A stretch of DNA of 5,267 nt. It comes from a bacterium (GTDB taxonomy: Bacteria > Patescibacteriota > Patescibacteriia > Patescibacteriales > GWE2-39-37). This document shows positions 1 to 4,999 of the stretch, one piece after another. Position numbers and translations under genes: made by a program. The stretch is from contig JAJYMT010000052.1 in NCBI GenBank assembly GCA_021786695.1, positions 1 through 5,267 of the forward strand, given 5' to 3'. The notes below the pieces were generated by a model. It was not told where the DNA came from. It ran no database searches and saw only the letters and a list, made by a program, of their open reading frames with translations. Each line of letters opens with the position of its first letter. Within the stretch, counting starts at the first letter, position 1.

Positions 1-41
1 CCGTCTTGTCCCGAAATCCCAGTTATAAACGCTTTTTTCAT
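1..41 (-). CDS. N-terminal fragment of a second GQDG-type nucleotide-sugar dehydratase/epimerase (extended SDR), cut by window edge
   Basis: Only the first 13 codons and two bases of the next are present. They read MKKAFITGISGQD, with GG completing a likely Gly. This is a beta strand followed by the glycine-rich NAD(P)-binding turn GxxGxxG of extended short-chain dehydrogenases. The GQDG ending is typical of GDP-mannose 4,6-dehydratases and close relatives, and the downstream Gmd starts almost identically (KKAVITGITGQDG). The gene begins 29 bases after the gmd stop on the same strand, so it is probably in the same operon and acts on a nucleotide sugar. It could be a second Gmd, a GDP-sugar reductase/epimerase, or another dehydratase; the fragment cannot decide. 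No Shine-Dalgarno is seen. TATAAA lies at 56-51, nine bases before ATG, but it has no convincing -35 partner. Confidence 0.75.
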   Translation of the reverse strand, partial: MKKAFITGISGQD

Positions 42-70
42 TAAATAAATTTTATAGTCTTTGAATAATA

Positions 71-1135
71 TTAACGGACCGCTTCTCCGTTTAATTCCGC
101 TTCAACCATAATTTTAACAAGTTCTTTAAATTTCACTTTCGGCTCCCAGCCGAGTTCTTTTTTCGCTTTGGAATAATCTCCCAACAAGATATCTACTTCG
201 GCTGGCCGGTAGTATTTGGGGTCGATCTCGATGATGGTTCTGCCGGTTTTTTCATCAAGGCCTTTTTCGTCCGGACCGGAGCCGCGCCAGACGATATCCA
301 TGCCTAAATATTTTGCGGCCGCCTCGACGAATTCTCTGACCGAGTGCGTCTCGTTGGTCGCTAAAATGAAATCATCGGGCTGGCGGTGCTGGAGGATCTG
401 CCACATCCCCTCCACGTAGTCCTTGGCATAGCCCCAATCGCGCTTGGCGTCGAGATTTCCCAGGAACAGCTTTTCGTCCTTTCCCAATTTGATCCTGGCT
501 AAGCCGCGCGTAATTTTTTTAGTGACGAAAGTTTCTCCTCGCCGCGGGGACTCGTGATTAAAAAGTATGCCGTTCGAAGCGAACAGGCCATAGCTTTCGC
601 GGTAATTCACGACCATCCAGTAGGCGTAGACCTTGGCCGCGCCGTACGGGGAGCGGGGATAAAAGGGGGTGGTTTCTTTGAGCGGCAGTTCCAGCGCCTT
701 GCCGAACATCTCACTTGAGGAGGCCTGATAGAATTTCGTTTTGAGTCCGGTCTCGCGGATCGCGTCAAGCAACCGGACGGTACCCAAACCGGTGACGTCG
801 CCCGTATATTCCGGCAAATCGAAACTGACTCGCACGTGGCTTTGGGCGCCGAGGTGATAGATTTCCGCCGGTTGGATTTTTTCGAGCAGGCGGTTTATGT
901 TGCTGCCGTCCGACAAATCGCCGTAATGGAGGAATAATTTCACGCCCTTCAGATGAGAATCTTTGTAAACGTGGTCGATCCGGTCGGTGTGGAAGGTGCT
1001 GGCCCGGCGGACGATGCCGTGCACTTCGTACCCCTTATTCAGAAGAAATTCCGCCAGATATGAACCGTCTTGGCCGGTGATGCCGGTGATGACCGCTTTT
1101 TTGACGGCCGGCGTTGCTCCGTTTGGGTGTTCCAT
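71..1135 (-). CDS. gmd: GDP-mannose 4,6-dehydratase
   Basis: This 354-residue cytosolic enzyme converts GDP-D-mannose to GDP-4-keto-6-deoxy-D-mannose, the common precursor of GDP-L-fucose, GDP-D-rhamnose, GDP-perosamine and related sugars. The cofactor motif is G18-x-x-G21-x-x-G24 (ITGITGQDG). RR at 43-44 follows the second strand, as in NADP-binding Gmd. The active site is complete: S140 and E142 (in SSSEMFG) match T132 and E134 of E. coli Gmd with a constant offset of 8, and Y164-x-x-x-K168 is the SDR pair. Other family signatures are NHESPRRGETFVTKKI (193-208), KRDWGYAKDYVEGMW (231-245) and RPAEVDILLGD (310-320). The length is normal for the family. The ATG lies three bases after the transferase stop, implying co-transcription and perhaps translational coupling. 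Only a weak G-rich stretch (GGCGGGA) precedes it. Ser for Thr at 140 is a conservative catalytic change. Confidence 0.96.
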   Translation of the reverse strand: MEHPNGATPAVKKAVITGITGQDGSYLAEFLLNKGYEVHGIVRRASTFHTDRIDHVYKDSHLKGVKLFLHYGDLSDGSNINRLLEKIQPAEIYHLGAQSHVRVSFDLPEYTGDVTGLGTVRLLDAIRETGLKTKFYQASSSEMFGKALELPLKETTPFYPRSPYGAAKVYAYWMVVNYRESYGLFASNGILFNHESPRRGETFVTKKITRGLARIKLGKDEKLFLGNLDAKRDWGYAKDYVEGMWQILQHRQPDDFILATNETHSVREFVEAAAKYLGMDIVWRGSGPDEKGLDEKTGRTIIEIDPKYYRPAEVDILLGDYSKAKKELGWEPKVKFKELVKIMVEAELNGEAVR

Positions 1136-1138
1136 TTT

Positions 1139-2509
1139 TTATATCCCGCCCCGCGAAAGGACGGTATAAATAGTTTTTAAGATAATGGACAGATCCAGAT
1201 AAAAGGACCGGTTTTTTATATAGAAAAGGTCATACTGCAATTTTTTGATGGTGTCTTCGTAGGAGGGGGAGTGGTATTCGCCGGAGACCTGATCGGAGCC
1301 GGTGACGCCGGGCTTTACCAGCATCCGTTCACGGTAAAAAGGTATTTGACGCTCGAGTTCGGCCACCAATTCGGGACGTTCGGGCCGCGGGCCGACGAAG
1401 CTCATCTCGCCGCGCATGATATTGAGCACCTGTGGAATCTCGTCGATCCTGGTCTTGCGTAAGAACGAACCGAAGCCGGTGATCCGTTTGTCTTGGGCCG
1501 CGGTGGGCGAACGGTCGTTGCCCTCCTCGCGCATAGTGCGGAACTTGTAGAGCCGGAACGGTATGCCGTTTTTGCCCAGGCGCGTATGGACGAAAAAGAC
1601 CGGGCCTCGGCTTTCCAATTTGACTATCAGCGCGATGATAAGCCAGAAGGGCAGTGTGGCGACGAAAAAAATAAAGGCAGACAAGAAATCCAAGGCCCGC
1701 TTAGCGAGGTCAAAAAATATTTTGCCGCCTTCCGAGAGATTTTCCAGAACCCACATCTGATTAATATCGCTCACCGGCACGCGTCCGGTAAGATTTTCGT
1801 AAAAGAGCGGCAGGCGGATGAAATTGACCGAGAGCGGCAGACAGGCGAAAAGGGAGTTTCTTAATTCGGCCGATTCATGCGGATCGGAGGAGAGGACGAT
1901 GGTGGTGATCCTTTTTTCCCTGATCAATTCCGCCAGGCGGCTGAAATCACTCTCAATCGGCGTGCCGAGAAATTCCGTCTGGCCGGCGCTCGCGGAACCG
2001 ATGATGAAAGCCGCGCGGTAGCCGAGCGAGGCCCGCTCTTTCAGTTCCTTGACCAGCTCTTTGACCTGCTGGTCGAAGCCGATGATTGCCAGATAATTTT
2101 TCGGCAGATATGCTTCCAACGACCAGTTATAAAATTGGCGCCAAAGAGCGAAGAGTACGGCGAAAACCGCCAGATAGATCGCCAGGTTGGTTTTGGGGGT
2201 GATGTTGTTTTGCGGCAGAAAATAGAAAAATGCGACCGCGAGCAGGGCGGCGGCGAGCAAACCCTTGCCGAACAGTTGCCAGAAGCGGGCGTTGTTGACC
2301 GCCAGCCGCAGGTCGTAGAGATTCGAGATGTAAAACACGATCAGCCAGCCGGCGAACACGGCCGTGAACAGGGAAAAGTGGCTCTGCCAGAGCGTCGCAT
2401 TAGGCGGTGTTTGATAACGTAAAAGCAGGGTGAGGTATAGCGACAGATAGAGGACGGCGATATCTCCCGCCAATAAAAAAAATTTCTTCAGTTGTGAAGC
2501 GGATTTCAT
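1139..2509 (-). CDS. Polyprenyl-phosphate sugar-1-phosphate transferase (WbaP/WcaJ-type bacterial sugar transferase), integral membrane
   Basis: This 456-residue protein is expected to start glycan assembly by moving a sugar-1-phosphate from a nucleotide sugar onto undecaprenyl phosphate at the inner membrane face. Hydrophobic segments lie near 10-30, 46-62, 81-98 and 108-123. A soluble Rossmann-like domain follows at about 138-240 (AIIGFDQQ start). A membrane hairpin lies at about 274-297, then the catalytic domain. Catalytic-domain signatures are KRALD (270-274), ESRGPVFF (299-306), YKFRTM (321-326), R354-I-D356-E357-I-P-Q with the Asp-Glu pair known as catalytic in PglC, GEMSFVGPRPE (367-377) and VKPGVTG (398-404). 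The family normally uses UDP-sugars, and substrate cannot be read from sequence. The start at 2509 is preferred over an in-frame ATG at 2548, because the predicted -10 box lies between them and the shorter form starts directly before the first membrane helix. It heads the gmd operon. Confidence 0.93.
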   Translation of the reverse strand: MKSASQLKKFFLLAGDIAVLYLSLYLTLLLRYQTPPNATLWQSHFSLFTAVFAGWLIVFYISNLYDLRLAVNNARFWQLFGKGLLAAALLAVAFFYFLPQNNITPKTNLAIYLAVFAVLFALWRQFYNWSLEAYLPKNYLAIIGFDQQVKELVKELKERASLGYRAAFIIGSASAGQTEFLGTPIESDFSRLAELIREKRITTIVLSSDPHESAELRNSLFACLPLSVNFIRLPLFYENLTGRVPVSDINQMWVLENLSEGGKIFFDLAKRALDFLSAFIFFVATLPFWLIIALIVKLESRGPVFFVHTRLGKNGIPFRLYKFRTMREEGNDRSPTAAQDKRITGFGSFLRKTRIDEIPQVLNIMRGEMSFVGPRPERPELVAELERQIPFYRERMLVKPGVTGSDQVSGEYHSPSYEDTIKKLQYDLFYIKNRSFYLDLSIILKTIYTVLSRGGI

Positions 2510-2515
2510 AGCTAT

Positions 2516-2544
2516 ACTATAATAAGATTGGGCAAAAAATGCAA
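2516..2544 (-). promoter_or_regulatory. Predicted sigma70-type promoter of the glycan operon, leaderless geometry
   Basis: On the minus strand TTGCAT (2544-2539) is followed by a 17-base spacer and TATAGT (2521-2516). Only six bases then separate the -10 box from the ATG at 2509. Transcription normally starts about seven bases after the -10 box, so the mRNA would begin at or next to the start codon. No Shine-Dalgarno is present, which fits. TATTAT at 2524-2519 overlaps and is an alternative -10. The holB promoter has the same layout. The match is by eye; no start site is measured. Confidence 0.65.
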
Positions 2545-2555
2545 GCATGATTATT

Positions 2556-2580
2556 AATTTAAAATTTTGAATTTTAAATT
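2556..2580. repeat. Perfect 11-base inverted repeat, AT-only arms
   Basis: Arms 2556-2566 (AATTTAAAATT) and 2570-2580 are exact reverse complements around the 3-base loop TTG. The structure sits in the divergent intergenic region, about 12 bases upstream of the -35 box of the glycan operon, and overlaps the first bases of the 46-base repeat A. Two further perfect palindromes lie nearby: TTTGATCAAA (2580-2589) and AATTTTAAAATT (2604-2615). They could be a protein-binding site, a cruciform, or a by-product of AT-rich repeat DNA. Confidence 0.6.
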
Positions 2581-2614
2581 TTGATCAAATGATTTAATGA
2601 CTGAATTTTAAAAT
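2569..2614 (+). repeat. 46-base AT-rich dispersed repeat, copy A
   Basis: This segment aligns without gaps to 4954-4999, with 40 of 46 bases identical. The differences are at 2576, 2585, 2586, 2587, 2601 and 2610, and five of the six are transitions. The longest exact block is AATGATTTAATGA (2588-2600). The copy lies between two divergent promoters and encodes nothing recognisable. Related TTCAAAATTC-like words at 2621-2675 read like a degenerate copy on the opposite strand, but I could not align them convincingly. Together with the two promoters this accounts for the gene-free stretch 2510-2714. Confidence 0.75.
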
Positions 2615-2678
2615 TAAAACATTCAAATTCAAGATTTATTCAAAAATCAAAATCCATCATTCAAAATTCTTTGAACTT

Positions 2679-2708
2679 TTGCATTTTAATCTATTTTTAG
2701 GTTATAAT
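2679..2708 (+). promoter_or_regulatory. Predicted sigma70-type promoter of holB, leaderless geometry
   Basis: TTGCAT (2679-2684), an 18-base spacer and a perfect TATAAT (2703-2708) are followed by six bases (TACCTC) and the ATG at 2715. The transcript would start at or next to the ATG, and no Shine-Dalgarno is visible. The -35 hexamer and the three Ts after it are identical to those of the divergent glycan-operon promoter. The -10 is strong; the -35 matches the consensus only in TTG. Confidence 0.7.
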
Positions 2709-2714
2709 TACCTC

Positions 2715-3794
2715 ATGAATAAACCAGATATTAAATTAAATTGGCCTGTTATCGGGAACGGCCATATTATTGATTTTTTGGCCAAGAGCTTGGCGGCAGA
2801 CCAGATCGCAGGCGCCTATATATTCGCCGGACCGGCCAAGACCGGCAAGCATACCATCGCCAGTTTTTTCGCCTACAGTTTGCTTTGCCAGAACCGCCCC
2901 GCCTCCGCCAAGGCCATGGAGGGCAAGAGCATAGAGCTTCCTTGCGGGCAGTGTCCGTCTTGCCGCCAGCATCTGGCCGAAGAAGTGGTGCGCGATGAGG
3001 ATTCGCTAGCGAGCATCCACGCTGATTTCCATCTGCTGCGGCGCGAGAAAGACAAAAAATTCATCAGCGTCGACCAGGTGCGCGAGTTCGTCCGGGTGCT
3101 CGGCCTGAGCTCCTTCCTGAATTCCTACAAGATCGGCATAATTAAGCACGCTGAAAGTTTGAATGAAGAGGCGGCGAACGCCCTGCTCAAGACCCTGGAG
3201 GAGCCGAAAGAAAAAGTGGTGATAATCCTGATAACGACCGACCTGGATATGTTGCCCGCGACTATTGTGTCGCGCAGCCAGGTGCTGGCGTTCAGGCCGG
3301 TGAAGTCGGATATCATCTATAATTATCTGCTCAAGGAGCGCCGGGCGAACCGCAGTACCGCCAAAAACCTGTCCCGCCTGGCGCTCGGCCGGCCGGCCTT
3401 GGCGGTTAAATTTTTGGAAGACAAGGATTTCTACGAAAAATATCTGGCGCGGACCAAGTCCTTCTTCTCTCTGTTCGCGCCAGACCTGAACGAACGGTTC
3501 GCGGCGGTCGCCGCCGTCCTGGGCGAAAAGGCGAGCGGCCAGGAGGCAGCCAAGACCGCGCGCAAGATTCTCGAGGTCTGGCAGGGTCTGGCGCGTGACT
3601 TGATCCTGGTTGATTTCGGACAGGAAGACCTGGTCCAGCATGAGATCGTGCTCGAGGAACTCTCCCGCCAAGCCAGGCAGGTCCGGCTGCCGGCGGCGGT
3701 CCGGCTTCTCGAAAGTATCAGGCGCGCCGAAGAGTATCTGAGGGCCAACGTGAACGCCAAGTCGGTGCTGGAGCAAGTGGCCATGGCGATTTAA
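2715..3794 (+). CDS. holB: DNA polymerase III subunit delta prime (clamp loader)
   Basis: This 359-residue AAA+ protein is a non-motor subunit of the complex that loads the sliding clamp onto primed DNA. The Walker A region is G39-PAKT-G44-K45-H46, keeping Lys but with His where Ser/Thr would bind magnesium, so ATP hydrolysis is doubtful, as is usual for delta prime. Zinc-binding cysteines are C58, C77, C80 and C83. The clamp-loader signature NALLKTLEEP is at 155-164. S186-R187-S188 replaces the usual SRC but keeps the arginine that acts on the neighbouring subunit's ATP. The C-terminal part (about 200-359) is helical, as in the collar domain. The protein lacks the long extension of DnaX, so holB is preferred. 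The start at 2715 is chosen because the -10 box lies just upstream; the in-frame ATG at 2679 precedes that box. The zinc loop contains an extra segment of about ten residues, described separately. Confidence 0.9.
   Translation: MNKPDIKLNWPVIGNGHIIDFLAKSLAADQIAGAYIFAGPAKTGKHTIASFFAYSLLCQNRPASAKAMEGKSIELPCGQCPSCRQHLAEEVVRDEDSLASIHADFHLLRREKDKKFISVDQVREFVRVLGLSSFLNSYKIGIIKHAESLNEEAANALLKTLEEPKEKVVIILITTDLDMLPATIVSRSQVLAFRPVKSDIIYNYLLKERRANRSTAKNLSRLALGRPALAVKFLEDKDFYEKYLARTKSFFSLFAPDLNERFAAVAAVLGEKASGQEAAKTARKILEVWQGLARDLILVDFGQEDLVQHEIVLEELSRQARQVRLPAAVRLLESIRRAEEYLRANVNAKSVLEQVAMAI
2898..2930 (+). repeat. Probable in-frame palindromic insertion inside holB (residues ~62-72)
   Basis: The first two zinc cysteines, C58 and C77, are separated by 18 residues; E. 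coli delta prime has 8. The extra part is centred on RPASAKAMEGKS. Its DNA has nested inverted symmetry: CCTCC (2902-2906) pairs with GGAGG (2918-2922), and GCC-AA-GGC (2907-2914) lies inside. The excess of about ten residues equals about 30 bases and keeps the frame. This resembles in principle the Rickettsia palindromic elements that insert into genes in frame. The exact ends are uncertain, and only one copy is in the window. Confidence 0.5.
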
Positions 3795-3858
3795 GATTTA
3801 AGATTTAGGATTTAGGAATTCAATTTTTCTTAAATCATAAATCTTAAATTATAAATCT
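3787..3858. repeat. Inverted array of 7-base AT-rich units between holB and the lipoprotein gene
   Basis: Four tandem 7-mers on the left (CGATTTA, AGATTTA, AGATTTA, GGATTTA; 3787-3814) face four reverse-complement 7-mers on the right (TAAATCA, TAAATCT, TAAATTA, TAAATCT; 3831-3858) across 16 bases. Segments 3789-3807 and 3831-3849 are complementary over 19 bases with one mismatch, so the RNA could form a long weak hairpin. The first unit includes the holB stop codon (ATT TAA). A run of five T (3858-3862) follows, so this may act as a weak terminator, but the stem is almost pure A/T and this is uncertain. Confidence 0.75.
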
Positions 3859-3872
3859 TTTTAAAAAAATTT

Positions 3873-4949
3873 ATGAAGTTAAAATTGCCATTAGTAGTTT
3901 TAATTTCCACCCTAGTTTTGATAACGAGCGGTTGTTCCATCAAAGTCGGAGGGGGGCAGCAGGCAGCCAACCTCAATGACGGCGGCATTTGGAAGAGCGT
4001 CAACAAGGGCGATGTCTGGGCGCAGAAGACCCTAATCGCCAATGCGAGCGGACGGGCGTTGAGTTTCGGCGGCTTCGATCTGTATACCATCGCCCGTGAT
4101 CCGGCAGACCGTAACGCCATGTATATCAGCGCCATCAATGAGGGCATGCTCTTCACTTATGACGGCGGGGAGTCGTGGCAGCGGGTCGGAGTGCTGGGCA
4201 GGGTGATCCCGCGCGCCATCACGGTCGACCCGGTCGATCACTGTACCATCTATACGGCCATCGATAATAAATTGTACAAATCGCTCGATTGCGCACGCAG
4301 CTGGAATATCATGTATACCGACAACGACTTGAATGCCAAAGTCAACGGCCTGGCATTGGATCAAAAAAATACCAAGGTCGTCTATCTGGCCACCTCCCGC
4401 GGCGACATCTTGAAAAGTTTGGACGGCGGTGCGAGCTGGACGGCGATTTATCGGCTGAAAAACGGCAAGTTCCTGAAAATTTTTGTCAGTCCCGAGTCGA
4501 GCCGGCTGCTCCTGGCCGCCTCGGACGGACGGGGGCTTTATCGCTCCAAAGACGAAGGGGCGACCTGGGAATCGCTTGAGAAGAACCTCAAGGACTTCAA
4601 GGATTCCAACGGCTTTCAGGCGCTCGTTTTTTCGCACTCAAGCTCCAGCACGGTGTTTCTCGCCACCAAATACGGTTTGTTAAAATCGCATGATTCGGGC
4701 GACAGCTGGACCAAAATAGAATTGCTGACCGCCGACGACAAGGCGACGATCAACGCGCTGGCGGTCAGCCCCAAAAACGACCAGGAGATCTATTACGTCA
4801 CCGGCACTACCTTTTACAAGACCGCGGACGGCGGCAAATCCTGGACCACCAAGAAATTGCCCTCGACCCGCGCCGGCTGGTTCTTAGATATCGATCCGGC
4901 GGATACGAACGTGATTTATATGGGAGTGAGGGCGCTGGCGGCGAGGTAA
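3873..4949 (+). CDS. Predicted surface lipoprotein with seven Asp-box (BNR/YCF48-like) repeats, probable beta-propeller
   Basis: This 358-residue protein of unknown role is predicted to be exported and lipid-anchored. Residues 1-20 form a signal peptide (MKLK, hydrophobic core, then TSG) ending at lipobox Cys21. The rest carries seven S/T-x-D-x-G-x-x-W motifs ending at W49, W102, W144, W189, W232, W279 and W324, spaced 42-53 residues. The first (SVNKGDVW) has Asn for Asp and the third (SLDCARSW) has Cys-Ala for Gly-Gly. Each of the later motifs follows a strand such as TIYTAIDNKLYKS. Seven regular blades and a closing strand at the C-terminus (NVIYMGV) suggest a complete seven-bladed propeller. 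Such proteins are often annotated as photosystem II stability (Ycf48)-like, sialidase-like or sortilin-like. No photosynthesis context or sialidase catalytic set is visible, so a binding or structural role is more likely. The ATG has no Shine-Dalgarno and no clear promoter of its own. It lies 78 bases after holB. Confidence 0.85.
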   Translation: MKLKLPLVVLISTLVLITSGCSIKVGGGQQAANLNDGGIWKSVNKGDVWAQKTLIANASGRALSFGGFDLYTIARDPADRNAMYISAINEGMLFTYDGGESWQRVGVLGRVIPRAITVDPVDHCTIYTAIDNKLYKSLDCARSWNIMYTDNDLNAKVNGLALDQKNTKVVYLATSRGDILKSLDGGASWTAIYRLKNGKFLKIFVSPESSRLLLAASDGRGLYRSKDEGATWESLEKNLKDFKDSNGFQALVFSHSSSSTVFLATKYGLLKSHDSGDSWTKIELLTADDKATINALAVSPKNDQEIYYVTGTTFYKTADGGKSWTTKKLPSTRAGWFLDIDPADTNVIYMGVRALAAR

Positions 4950-4953
4950 GTAT

Positions 4954-4999
4954 GAATTTTGAATTTTGAGTGAATGATTTAATGATTGAATTTTGAAAT
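4954..4999 (+). repeat. 46-base AT-rich dispersed repeat, copy B
   Basis: This is the second copy of the repeat at 2569-2614, 40 of 46 bases identical and in the same orientation. It starts five bases after the lipoprotein stop codon and ends on the base before the ATG of the four-helix-bundle gene. It therefore fills essentially the whole intergenic space and must contain whatever promoter or leader that gene has. It begins with two TGAATTT-type 7-mers and contains ATGATTTA followed by ATGATTGA. No good -35/-10 pair was found in it. Confidence 0.75.

Noticed and set aside
1877..2422. 181-codon open frame on the plus strand opposite the sugar transferase gene
   Set aside because: It lies wholly antisense to a well-supported gene in G/C-rich DNA, and its translation is rich in R, G, Q and E with no recognisable motif. 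It is a composition shadow.
2510..2548. Longer sugar transferase start at 2548, adding 13 residues
   Set aside because: The predicted -10 box lies inside this extension, and the shorter form begins directly before the first membrane helix as family members do.
2671..2676. TTGAAC as the -35 box for holB
   Set aside because: It is 26 bases from TATAAT, too far for a sigma70-type promoter. TTGCAT at 18 bases fits and matches the divergent promoter.
3006..3776. 256-codon open frame on the minus strand opposite holB
   Set aside because: It is antisense to holB, whose motifs are clear. The translated product shows no family signature, promoter or ribosome site.
3850..3855. TATAAA as a -10 box for the lipoprotein gene
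   Set aside because: No acceptable -35 lies 16-18 bases upstream, and the word falls inside the AT-rich 7-base array, where such strings are expected.
3787..3858. CRISPR-like array
   Set aside because: The units are 7 bases, contiguous and inverted, with no unique spacers, and no cas gene is in view.
4032..4637. 201-codon open frame on the minus strand opposite the lipoprotein gene
   Set aside because: It is antisense to the Asp-box repeats, so its own apparent regularity comes from them. No independent support was found.
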